Source: Sorangium cellulosum So0157-2
Lineage (GTDB): Bacteria; Myxococcota_A; Polyangia; Polyangiales; Polyangiaceae
Assembly: GCF_000418325.1 (NCBI RefSeq)
Contig: NC_021658.1
Coordinates: forward strand, 7,578,001-7,642,000
Length of the DNA stretch: 64,000 nucleotides
Reading direction: 5' to 3'
Positions within the stretch are counted from its first letter, which is position 1. Every line of letters begins with the position of its first letter. Shown piece after piece: positions 10,001-17,296 of the stretch. Made by a program: the position numbers and the translations under genes. The notes beneath the pieces are model-generated. The model saw only the letters and a program-made list of their open reading frames with translations, was not told the origin of the DNA and did not search any database.

Positions 10001-10425
10001 CGCTCGCTCCGACCCCGCAGATCCACCTCGATCTGCCCTCGGCGGCGGAGCCGCTGGTGGTGAACGGCGACCCCGCGCGCCTCGAGCAGGTCCTGATGAA
10101 CCTGCTCAGCAACGCCTTCCGGCACGCCGACGGCTCGCCCCGTATCGACGTGCGCCTGCGGAGCGTCGGCGGCGCCGCCGAGCTCGACGTGGAGGACCAC
10201 GGCCCGGGGATCCCCACGGCCGACGTGCCGCACGTGTTCTCGAGCCTCTACCAGGTGGAGCGGCCCAAGAGCAGCTCGTCTGGCGGCATGGGGCTCGGGC
10301 TCTTCATTTGCAAGGAGATCGTCAAAGCGCACGGAGGACAGATCTTCGTGCGCAGCGCGGAGGGTAAGGGGGCCACCTTCACCATCAGGCTGCCCCTGAT
10401 ATCGAATCGAGGTGCGCACGATTGA
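7015..10425 (+). CDS. CheB-CheR-coiled coil-PAS-histidine kinase fusion protein
   Basis: 1136 residues. Residues ~8-185 are a CheB methylesterase with the catalytic Ser in GCSAGG, His in AQHLD and Asp in LTGNGSDGAAG, and no receiver in front. Residues ~205-470 are a CheR methyltransferase with an SAM-binding SAGCATGEEAYS and LCRNVLIYF. A long coiled coil (~625-790) rich in NEEL repeats leads into a PAS domain, a HisKA domain (MASHELRTPLVPLRGYL) and a HATPase domain (NLLSNAFRH, EDHGPGIP, GMGLGLFICKE). There is no transmembrane segment. In this family the fusion links reversible methylation enzymes to phosphorelay, often without a nearby chemoreceptor or CheA, as here. The lone receiver about 50 bases downstream is the obvious phosphate acceptor (inference). 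Confidence 0.95.
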   Translation: MTEARSRPHLVVIGCSAGGIEALSTLVAALRAPFPAPVVIAQHLDPRRQSHLGEVLRRRSALPVRVVAAVSPLENGVIYVMPPGRDAEITDHEIRLLPDGGARPKPSIDTLFRTAAETYGESLIAVVLTGNGSDGAAGARHVKRCGGTVIVENPDTARFRGMPESLAPTTVDIVADLGRIGGILGELLSGSYVEPPPNDDKRLQALLDLVRDRSGINFKKYKQATILRRLRRRMAATNTGTIDGYVRHLAEHPEEHQRLVNSFLIKVTEFMRDPELFARLRDVVLPSLIAHARDDNKSLRIWSAGCATGEEAYSIAILVSELLGDELDSFNVRIFSTDLDSEAVAFARRGVYGAAAVEDLPPELVERYFVALDGQYQVAKRIRNLTVFGEHDLGQRAPFPHLDLVLCRNVLIYFTSDLQRRTLHLFAFSLRQGGYLVLGKAETTSPLSEYFVADDIHHKIYVRRGERILVPPSAFTAPAARRGAPGGRSPVVSVPDDTKVRPQARLSIDVLLSGLRVGIVLVGSGYEIREINFAARRLLGIHGTALGRDLVHLAQSVPHRPLLEAIDAALRRESPAPIEVAVEPTPAGEPTYIQITCHAPRPELMPGKVDIALIVVEDVTEAVRRRKQVEQIVGREAQLQAELEAVKAERERVEERLAAEREQLRRDNEELGAALSRLEATRGQDQATIQRLTDRNRRLLRANEELTSAHEQLRTTNEELTISTEEAQASMEEVETLNEEFQATNEELETVNEELQATIEELNTTNADLEARSREIEELAARIEAERARLSAILRSMADALLVVDGAGRPVLTNDAYQATFGTGGLTVRDEKGRPVLHEEAPEQRAARGESFQIEFSCPGSGGATRQFEATGHPIGGNGPPAQDAVERGVIVIRDITERSIRRLQERFMAMASHELRTPLVPLRGYLDMLSALLPAEGDPRLGRFTSLARAQVSQLERLVEDLESASRMQTGKFKLDLSAVELVPLVARAAESAQTLAPTPQIHLDLPSAAEPLVVNGDPARLEQVLMNLLSNAFRHADGSPRIDVRLRSVGGAAELDVEDHGPGIPTADVPHVFSSLYQVERPKSSSSGGMGLGLFICKEIVKAHGGQIFVRSAEGKGATFTIRLPLISNRGAHD

Positions 10426-10476
10426 TGCGGTGGTATCGCGCTGCTCTGCTTCTTCGAGCGGCTGCGGAGAAGGACC

Positions 10477-10851
10477 ATGGGGAAGCGGACCAAGATCCTC
10501 GTGATCGAGGATGATATCGAGTCGAGCGAGATGCTCCGGGAGATGCTCGGGATGGCCGACTACGAGGTGGAGCCCGCTCGTACGGCGGACAAGGCGATCG
10601 CCGCGCTGACAGAGCGGCGTTACGGGGCGGCGGTGCTCGACCTGAACGTGAAGGGGGCCACGACGGCCGAGCTGGTCGCGCGGCTTCAGAAGGTCCCGGA
10701 GCGGCCGCCCATCGTGATCTTCTCGGCGTGCGTGCCCGAGGACCTGCGGAAGGCCGGGGAGCAGCTCTCGGCGGCCGCGGTCCTCCAGAAGCCGGCCAGC
10801 ATGGCCACGCTGCTCACCACGATGGCTGACGTCGTCCGCCCGGCGGCGTGA
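10477..10851 (+). CDS. Single-domain response regulator
   Basis: 124 residues and nothing but a receiver domain. The acidic pair (IEDD), the phospho-acceptor Asp in VLDLNVKG, the Ser in IFSACVPE and the Lys in LQKPAS are all present. There is no output domain, so it acts by protein contact, as CheY or a phosphorelay intermediate does. It lies 51 bases after the CheB/CheR kinase, and its stop overlaps the GTG of the next gene (GTGA), pointing to one operon and coupled translation. Its likely donor is the upstream kinase. Confidence 0.92.
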   Translation: MGKRTKILVIEDDIESSEMLREMLGMADYEVEPARTADKAIAALTERRYGAAVLDLNVKGATTAELVARLQKVPERPPIVIFSACVPEDLRKAGEQLSAAAVLQKPASMATLLTTMADVVRPAA

Positions 10852-11900
10852 GCGAAGCGGCGACCGGGCGTGCCTGTTCCATCGACCGCGTTTTCTCCAT
10901 GAGGCCTGTTGTGCAAGGACACGACATCATCACGATCGGTGCGTCGGCGGGCGGCGTGGAGACGCTGATCGCACTCATCGGGGGCCTGCCTTCGGATCTT
11001 GAAGCATCGCTGTTCGTGGTCCAGCACTTGCCATCGACGGCCCGGAGCGCGCTGCCGCAGATCCTCGGGCGGGCGACCCGGATGCCGGTGGCGACCGCGG
11101 TCGACGGCGAGCCGATCGAGCGCGGGCGCATCTACATCGCCCCGGTGGACAAGCACCTCCTGCTCGGCGAGGGCGTGGTGCGGGTGGTGTACGGCGCGAA
11201 GGAGAACGGCCACAGGCCGGCCGTGGATCCGCTGTTCCGGACGGCGGCCGAGGTGTACGGTCCGCGCGTGGTCGGCATGGTGCTCTCCGGCGCGCGCGAC
11301 TGCGGCACCGCGGGCCTGATGGAGATCAAGCGTCGCGGCGGCGTCGCGGTGGTCCAGGATCCGAAGGACGCGCTGTTCCCGGACATGCCGCAGAGCGCGC
11401 TCGACAGTGTGCACGTGGATCACTGCGTCCCTCTGGCGCGCCTCCCGCCGCTGCTGGCCGATCTGGTGCAGGCGGGGGAGGGCGAGCCGCCCCGGGAAGC
11501 GGCGTCGCCGAGCGGGCTCGTGGGGGGCCAGGGTGAGGTGCCCGAGATGCAATTCACGTGTCCGGACTGCGGAGGCAACCTGATGCGGAGCGACAGCGCG
11601 ACGCTCAGCTTCCACTGTAAGGTCGGCCATCGCTATTCCCTGGAGGGGCTTGAGGACGTGCAGGCGGATGCGCTCGAGGCGGCGCTGTGGGTCGCGCTCC
11701 GCACGATCGAGGACAGCGCGGCCCTGGCGCGCCGGATGGCGGCGCGCGCGGCGGAGCGGAATCAGCTGCACGCGATGGCCCACTTCGAGGAGAAGGTCCG
11801 GGCGGCCGAGGAGCGCGGCGCGCTGGTGCGCCGGGCGCTGATGGGCAAGGAGGAGGGGAGCGGGTCGTCGCTGCGCCCGCAGCCGAAGCGCTCGTCGTAG
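10848..11900 (+). CDS. CheB-type methylesterase with C-terminal zinc ribbon
   Basis: 350 residues from the GTG that overlaps the previous stop. An ATG at 10899 would give 333 and begins just before the conserved domain. The CheB fold covers roughly residues 25-215: GASAGGVE with the nucleophile Ser, VQHLPS with the His, and LSGARDCGTAGL with the Asp. There is no receiver domain. After a linker comes a compact CPDCGG...CKVGH motif that should bind zinc, then a helical tail rich in Ala, Glu and Arg. This CheB plus zinc-ribbon layout occurs in stand-alone methylesterases. With the fusion upstream the operon holds two CheB activities and one CheR, yet no receptor gene. Confidence 0.9.
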   Translation: MSEAATGRACSIDRVFSMRPVVQGHDIITIGASAGGVETLIALIGGLPSDLEASLFVVQHLPSTARSALPQILGRATRMPVATAVDGEPIERGRIYIAPVDKHLLLGEGVVRVVYGAKENGHRPAVDPLFRTAAEVYGPRVVGMVLSGARDCGTAGLMEIKRRGGVAVVQDPKDALFPDMPQSALDSVHVDHCVPLARLPPLLADLVQAGEGEPPREAASPSGLVGGQGEVPEMQFTCPDCGGNLMRSDSATLSFHCKVGHRYSLEGLEDVQADALEAALWVALRTIEDSAALARRMAARAAERNQLHAMAHFEEKVRAAEERGALVRRALMGKEEGSGSSLRPQPKRSS

Positions 11901-11984
11901 CGGCCCGAGGGCCGGAGCGGTCGGGCGCGACGGGCGCTGGAGCGACAAGCGGGTTGAAACCGCCTGAAAAGCGCGGAGCTTCGA

Positions 11985-12041
11985 ACCGCCAAGAGCGCCA
12001 AGAACGCCAAGGAGAGAATCCTATCTTGGTGTCTTGGCGGT
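11985..12041. repeat. Imperfect palindrome built on a 9-base GCCAAGA(A/G)C iteration
   Basis: The perfect outer arms are ACCGCCAAGA (11985-11994) and its complement (12032-12041). Inside the left arm the unit repeats with a 9-base period. It sits between the convergent CheB and Uma2 genes. The period and palindromic form match the larger GCAAAGGCGCAAAGACG elements elsewhere in the window, but the unit sequence differs, so this may be a diverged relative. It could terminate both messages. Confidence 0.5.
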
Positions 12042-12126
12042 CGATTCCTCGCCGAAGGCGGCCATGTGACATGTCACGGCCTCAGAGCGTGACATGTCAC
12101 CCTGGCCGGACCTCGAGCGGGCCGAG

Positions 12127-12867
12127 CTAGCGCGGCTCGCCGCCGGGCAGCTTGCCGAAGCGCTGCTCGTACTCGGCCAGCCGCGCCGCGAGCAGCTTCG
12201 CCTCGTCCTGCGCCGCGCGCGCCTGCTGCTCGGCGGCGCGCGCCTGCTCCTCACCCGTGGGCAGCGCACGCCCCTCGGCGTCGAGCCAGCGCAGCCAGCC
12301 GACCTCGAGGTTGTGATAGGTGCCGCGGCGGACGCCCAGCCCGAGGTGCAGCCGCGGGCTCGCCACGTCGCCGTTCGCGCCGGGCGCGACGGGCACGTAG
12401 GACATCGTGGCGTTATCGAGCGCATACGCCTCGAGGACGCCCGAGAACGGATCGAAGAGGTAGTACTCGGGCACGTGCAGGAGCTTGGCGTAAACCCGCA
12501 TCTTGTCGGTGCGATCGACCTTCTCGGTGGTCTCGGAGAGCAGCTCGATCACGACGTCGGGCGTCCTGCCGTCCTCCTGCCAGACGACCCAGGACTTGCG
12601 CTCTCGTCTCACGGTGTCGAGCACCACGAAGACGTCCGGCCCGCGGAAGTCGTTCTTCTTCGCCTGGAGCTCGCTGAAGTAGATCGCCATGTTGCCGCTG
12701 ACGTAAACGTCGTCGCGGTCCTTCCAGTGCAGCTCCAGCACCTCGATGAGGAGCTCCATCTGCTTGCGATGCCGCTGAGACTCCATCGGCTCTCCGTCGT
12801 CGTACGGCAGCTCGTCCTCACCCGGCGGCGGGGTCGGCACGAACGAGGGGTCGCTCTGAAAGGCCAT
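12127..12867 (-). CDS. Uma2-family (DUF820) PD-(D/E)XK nuclease-like protein
   Basis: 246 residues; the start is supported by AAGGAG six bases before the ATG. The core shows the family pattern: a PD in RGPDVFVV, an acidic strand VVIELLSETT, then KMRVYAKLLHVPEYYLFDP, which supplies the Lys and the Tyr-rich turn. The C-terminus (~205-240) is an Ala/Glu/Gln-rich coiled coil. Uma2 proteins are abundant in cyanobacteria and myxobacteria. They resemble restriction-type nucleases, but their role is unknown. It is single-gene and convergent with the CheB gene. Confidence 0.85.
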   Translation of the reverse strand: MAFQSDPSFVPTPPPGEDELPYDDGEPMESQRHRKQMELLIEVLELHWKDRDDVYVSGNMAIYFSELQAKKNDFRGPDVFVVLDTVRRERKSWVVWQEDGRTPDVVIELLSETTEKVDRTDKMRVYAKLLHVPEYYLFDPFSGVLEAYALDNATMSYVPVAPGANGDVASPRLHLGLGVRRGTYHNLEVGWLRWLDAEGRALPTGEEQARAAEQQARAAQDEAKLLAARLAEYEQRFGKLPGGEPR

Positions 12868-13219
12868 GCGTCGCTCCTTCGAGGAGAGTACCGCTCCTCG
12901 CCAGCGCGGTCGAACGCGTCGCGGAGCGCACCGCTAGCACGGCACGGCGGCGGTCGCGACAGCTCTCCGCCGCGGCGCCCTGGTGGCTCCCGCCGCGCGG
13001 GCAGCACCCTCGGGCGCGGTCCCGGCTCTTCGCAGGTTCCAGCGTCGGCTCCCTCGCCGGGCAGAGGCACCGAGGGGCGGCGGGCCGGACAGACGCTCGA
13101 CGCAGGGGGTCAACGCCGCGGGCTCATCCCGGGCCGCGTCGACAGGCGCGCCGCGGGAGCGGTTTGCGCGAAAAAAGTTCGTGCGAGCGCGTAATGGGCA
13201 GCATGGTTAGGTGAAGGCC
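12868..13219. other. Intergenic region between divergent genes
   Basis: About 350 bases of very GC-rich sequence between the Uma2-type gene and the AlkD-like gene. The only recognisable signals are the ribosome-binding sites of the two flanking genes. No hairpin, repeat or small gene with coding character was seen. Confidence 0.5.
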
Positions 13220-14113
13220 ATGCATTTCACCGAGGTGATGCGCGAGCTCGAGCGGCTCGGCACCGAGCAGAACCGGAGGGTCTACCTGCGCCACGGCGCG
13301 ACCGAGCCGCTCTTCGGCGTGAGCTTCGCCCACATGAACGCGCTGGAGAAGCGGATCAAGCGCGACCACGAGCTCGCCGAGGCGCTCTGGGCGACCGGCA
13401 ACTCCGACGCGCGGACGCTGGCGGCGGCGATCGCCGATCCGGGGCGCTTCACCCGGGACCAGCTCGACGCGTGGCTCGACGGCCTGCGCTCGCCGATCCT
13501 CATCGACCTGGTGGTGAAGCGCATCGCCGTGAAGACGCCGTTCGCCCGCGAGGCGATGGCGCGCTGGACCGCCTCGGACGACGAGTGGATCGGCCGCGCG
13601 GGCTGGAAGCTCTGCGGCGCGCTCGCGGAGGAGGACCCGTCGCTGCCCGACAGCCTGTTCGAGGAGCGGCTGGAGGCGATCGAGGCGTCGATCCACCGGG
13701 CCAAAAACCGCGCCCGCGACGCGATGAACGGCGCGGTGATCAGCATCGGCGCGCGGAACGAGCCGCTGCGGGGAAAGGCGCTCACGGCGGCGCGGCGCAT
13801 CGGCTGGGTCGAGGTCGACCACGGCGAGACGAGCTGCAAGACGCCCGACGCGAGCGCCCACATCCAGAAGCTGTGGGCCGGCCGGAAGCCGGCCGCCGCT
13901 GCCAAGCCGGCCAGGGCCGCCGCTGCCAAGCCGGCCAAGGCCGCCGCGCCCGCCAGGGCCGCCGCGGTCAAGCCGGCCGCCGCCGCGGTCAAGCCGGCCG
14001 CCGCCGCGCCGGCCAGGGCGACCAAGGCGCGCCGCGGCGGCGAGGAGGCGGCCCCGGCCGCGGACAGGCCGAAGCGCGACGCCTCGCCCCGCGCCGCGCC
14101 GCGCCGGGGCTGA
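13220..14113 (+). CDS. AlkD-like DNA alkylation repair protein with histone H1-like basic tail
   Basis: The ATG at 13220 is preferred because AGGTG lies six bases upstream. A GTG at 13211 would add three residues. Residues 1-225 are all-helical and match the AlkD/COG4912 HEAT-repeat family: YLRHGATEPLFGVSF near the start, DHELAEALWATGNSDARTLA, and the W of WLDGLRSPILID. AlkD proteins excise or bind alkylated bases without flipping them. The last ~70 residues are a low-complexity tail of Lys-Pro-Ala blocks (KPAAAA, KPARAAAA) ending in Arg-rich sequence, like bacterial H1-type tails. Such a tail should raise non-specific DNA affinity (inference). The tail DNA is a run of near-identical codon blocks, prone to expansion. 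Confidence 0.8.
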   Translation: MHFTEVMRELERLGTEQNRRVYLRHGATEPLFGVSFAHMNALEKRIKRDHELAEALWATGNSDARTLAAAIADPGRFTRDQLDAWLDGLRSPILIDLVVKRIAVKTPFAREAMARWTASDDEWIGRAGWKLCGALAEEDPSLPDSLFEERLEAIEASIHRAKNRARDAMNGAVISIGARNEPLRGKALTAARRIGWVEVDHGETSCKTPDASAHIQKLWAGRKPAAAAKPARAAAAKPAKAAAPARAAAVKPAAAAVKPAAAAPARATKARRGGEEAAPAADRPKRDASPRAAPRRG

Positions 14114-14140
14114 CCGGGGCGCGCGCCGCCCGGCGCCGGA

Positions 14141-14689
14141 TCACGCCGGATGCGCCGCCGCGATGGCCTCGTCCGGCACGCCGAGCAGCTCCTTGCGCGT
14201 GAGCCGCTCGACCACCTCGCGCATGAGGACCAGGTGGTCCTCCTCCTCGTGCAGGCGGCACCGGAACGCCTCCCTCGCCTCGGCGTCGTCCGCCTCGTCG
14301 GCGAGCTCGAGCAACAGCTCCCAGCCGGCGTTGTCGACGAGCTCCGCGGTCAGCAGCGCGTGGAAGAGGTGGCCCGGGTTCTGGTCGCCGTCGAGCACCA
14401 CCTGCTCGAGCCCCCGCGACTCGATCTCGATCAGCCGCGACATCTCGGTCTCGGCGTGCGCGTCCCCGCCGAGCGCGCGGATCTGCTCCTCGAGCCACTC
14501 CTCGTGCTCCTTCTCCTGATTCCGGTACTCCCGGAGCCGATCGAGCAGGTTCAGCAGGCCGGGATCGGCCGTGCGGCCGACCTTCGCGATGGTGGAGTCG
14601 TACAGCTTCACGCTCGCGCGCTCGAACGTGAGCCGCTCGTTGAGCAGGTCGATGGCCTTGTCCTTGTTCACCTGTGCAAGCTTCTGCAT
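14141..14689 (-). CDS. Ferritin-like domain protein
   Basis: 182 residues; GGAGG five bases before the ATG supports the start. The protein is entirely helical, with spaced acidic and His residues typical of ferritin-like four-helix bundles: NERLTFERASVKLYD, EKEHEEWLEEQ, ALLTAELVDNAGW and LHEEEDHLVLMREV. The ExxH-like pairs could bind a di-iron centre. Metal binding and function (iron storage, oxidase or structural) are inferred. It is convergent with the AlkD-like gene, only 27 bases away. Confidence 0.75.
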   Translation of the reverse strand: MQKLAQVNKDKAIDLLNERLTFERASVKLYDSTIAKVGRTADPGLLNLLDRLREYRNQEKEHEEWLEEQIRALGGDAHAETEMSRLIEIESRGLEQVVLDGDQNPGHLFHALLTAELVDNAGWELLLELADEADDAEAREAFRCRLHEEEDHLVLMREVVERLTRKELLGVPDEAIAAAHPA

Positions 14690-14763
14690 GGATGCCTCCG
14701 GCCGGGGCAGATGCGATTCGCAGGCCGCCGAGCGGCAACGCGCGCCCGGCCGGTGCGCGCCGA

Positions 14764-17076
14764 TCAGAGGTGCTCGGTCAGGTACTCGACGATGGTGCGG
14801 TTCGCGAAATGGCTCGCGACCGGCGACCGGTAGCCGTGCCGCTCGCCCGGGAACACGACCATGTCGAACCGCTTGTCCGCGGCCATGAGCGCCTCGATCA
14901 TCTTGGCCGTGTGCGCGAAGTGCACGTTTTCATCCATGAGCCCGTGCATCAGCAGCAGCTTGCCGCGCAGGTTCCCCGCGTGCTTCGAGAGGTCGGCCGC
15001 CTCGTACCGGGCGGCCGCCTGGTCGAGGAGCCCCATGTACCGCTCGGTATAGCCGGTGTCGTAGAGCCGATCGTCGGTCGCCGGCGAGCCCGCGACGCCG
15101 ACGTGGAAGCGGTCGGGCGCCTTGAGGAGCGCCTCCAGCGTCATCCTCCCGCCGTAGCTGTGGCCGTAGATGCCCACGCGACCCGCGTCGACGTACGGCA
15201 GCGTCTTCAGGAGCTCGAGGCCCGCGATCTGGTCGGCGAGCTCGACCTCGCCGAGGCGGCCGTGGATGGGCGCCTCGAACGCGCGCCCACGGTTCGCCGA
15301 GCCGCGGTTGTCGAGCTGGAAGACCACCACCCCGCGGTCGGCGAGGTGGTTCCAGAGGAGGAGCGGCGACCAGGAGTTGAACACCGTCTGGACGCCGGGC
15401 CCGCCGTACACGCTCACCACGACCGGGTAGCGGCGGCCGGGCTCGATCGCCCGCGGCGCGAGCAGCGCGCCGTACAGCGTGTCGCCGCTCTCGGCGCGCA
15501 CCTGCACGATCTCGGGGGCGCGCAGGCCGAGCTCCGCGAGCTCGGGGTCGATCGGCGCCGGCATCGCGCCGAGCTCGGCGTTGCCGTCGCCACGGACCAC
15601 GGCCTTCCACGGGCGACCCAGGGCCGAGTGGACGTCCACGTACCCCGGCCCCTTCGGCTCCACGGTGACGAAGTGCACCCCCGGCTCCGCCGTGATCCGC
15701 TTCACCTCGCCGCCCGCGAGCGGCACGGAGTAGAGGTGCCGCTCGGTCGGGCCGTCCTTCGTGGCCACGAAGCGCGCCTCGCCGCGCTCCTCGTCCGGCG
15801 CGGCGAGCGCGGTGATGTCCCAGTCGCCCGCGGTGAGCTTCGCGAGCTCCGCGCCCGAGTCCGCGTCGCGCAGCGCGAGGTGGCGATGGCCGCCCGCGGC
15901 GGTCACCCAGAGGAACCTCGGCGAGCGCTCGAGCGGGCGCATCTCGCCGAAGTCCGCCCAGCTCGGCGAGGTCTCGACGACGACCTCGGCGGCCTCGCCC
16001 GAGCGCGGGTTCGCGCGGAGGAGCGCGAGGCGCTTCTGGTCGCGCGAGAGCGTCTGGAACCAGAGCGCCTTGCCGCCGTCGGCCCACGCGAACCGGCCGA
16101 GGTAGCGCTCCTCCTGGCCGCCCTTCCACGCGAGCCAGGTCGTCTTCTTGGTGGCGAGGTCGAGGACGCCCGCCCGGACGCGGGGGTTCTTCCCGCCGAC
16201 GCGCGGGTAGCGCACCATCTGGAGATCTTCCTTGCCCTCGCGGACGCCGAAGACGGGCACCCGCTCGACGTCGCGCTCGTCGACCTCGAGGTAGGCCACC
16301 CGGTCGCAGCCGGGGGAGATCCAGAAGCCGCTCGGCTCGTCGAACTCCTCCTGGCCGTTGAAGTCGGTGAGGCCGCGCGAGACGCCCTCGGGCGCGCCGC
16401 GCGTGAGCGCGGTCTCGCGGCGCGAGGCGACGTCGATCATGAAGAGCTCGCGCCCGCGGACGAACACGACGCGCTCGCCGCCGTCGCACACCTTGGGATC
16501 GAGCTCCGGCTCGGGCGTGCTGGTGAGCCGCGCGATCGCGCCCGCCGGGTCGCGCAGGAAGATGTCGCCGCCGAAGGGGATGAGCATCGCCTCTGCGCGC
16601 TTGGCCCACGAGTACGCGGTGATCCCCCGCGAGAACATGCGCTGTCGCTCGCGGCGGAGCTCCTCCTCGCGGGAGAGCGGCTTCGACTCCTTCAGCAGGT
16701 CGCCCGACGCGACGAGCTGCCGTGTCTCGCGCGAGGCGGTGTCGAAGGCGAAGAGCGCCTGCTCCGGCCCGTCCGGCCGCCGCTGGAGGTAGGTGACCAG
16801 CTTGCCGCCGGGCGCGTACTGGACCGCCCTGGGCAGCCGCGCGCCGAGCGGCGGCTGCCGGCCGAGGTGCGCGTACGTGACCCGACTCGCCTCCGGTCCG
16901 GCGATGGCCGTCTTCTCCGGCGCGCTGCCCTGCTTCGCCGCGGCGCCGTCCCCGGCGGGGGCGGCCTTCGCCGGCGCGGCTGCCCTGGGCGGGGACGAGC
17001 CCGCGGGCGGGGCGCAGGCGGCGGCCAGGGCGACGGGGAGCACCCACCAGGTTGCGGAGCGCGGCGGAGTTCGCAT
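14764..17076 (-). CDS. S9 family (DPP-IV type) prolyl peptidase, lipoprotein
   Basis: About 770 residues when started at the ATG at 17076, which places a signal peptide (WWVLPVALAAAC) directly at the N-terminus with a lipobox Cys. The frame also opens at 17112. The N-terminal part (~60-500) is the beta-propeller that gates the active site in DPP-IV enzymes. The C-terminal alpha/beta-hydrolase has YGGPGVQTV (oxyanion region), the nucleophile Ser in GHSYGG, the Asp in GLMDENVHF and the His in ERHGYRS. It should cleave dipeptides from the N-termini of Pro- or Ala-containing peptides in the periplasm or at the cell surface, suiting a predatory, proteolytic lifestyle. The start lies about 70 bases from the palindromic element at 17147. 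Confidence 0.92.
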   Translation of the reverse strand: MRTPPRSATWWVLPVALAAACAPPAGSSPPRAAAPAKAAPAGDGAAAKQGSAPEKTAIAGPEASRVTYAHLGRQPPLGARLPRAVQYAPGGKLVTYLQRRPDGPEQALFAFDTASRETRQLVASGDLLKESKPLSREEELRRERQRMFSRGITAYSWAKRAEAMLIPFGGDIFLRDPAGAIARLTSTPEPELDPKVCDGGERVVFVRGRELFMIDVASRRETALTRGAPEGVSRGLTDFNGQEEFDEPSGFWISPGCDRVAYLEVDERDVERVPVFGVREGKEDLQMVRYPRVGGKNPRVRAGVLDLATKKTTWLAWKGGQEERYLGRFAWADGGKALWFQTLSRDQKRLALLRANPRSGEAAEVVVETSPSWADFGEMRPLERSPRFLWVTAAGGHRHLALRDADSGAELAKLTAGDWDITALAAPDEERGEARFVATKDGPTERHLYSVPLAGGEVKRITAEPGVHFVTVEPKGPGYVDVHSALGRPWKAVVRGDGNAELGAMPAPIDPELAELGLRAPEIVQVRAESGDTLYGALLAPRAIEPGRRYPVVVSVYGGPGVQTVFNSWSPLLLWNHLADRGVVVFQLDNRGSANRGRAFEAPIHGRLGEVELADQIAGLELLKTLPYVDAGRVGIYGHSYGGRMTLEALLKAPDRFHVGVAGSPATDDRLYDTGYTERYMGLLDQAAARYEAADLSKHAGNLRGKLLLMHGLMDENVHFAHTAKMIEALMAADKRFDMVVFPGERHGYRSPVASHFANRTIVEYLTEHL

Positions 17077-17146
17077 GGCCGCGATCTCGCCCGACGCGGC
17101 GGGGGAAGTCAAACGCGGGCTGCTGCGGCCAGGCCGGAGGTGGAGA

Positions 17147-17280
<134 letters not shown>

Positions 17281-17296
17281 CTTCGCGCCTTTGCGA

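Noticed and set aside
6734..10419. A 1200-residue minus-strand frame opposite the CheB/CheR fusion
   Set aside because: High-GC mirror of a true gene with clear catalytic motifs on the plus strand.
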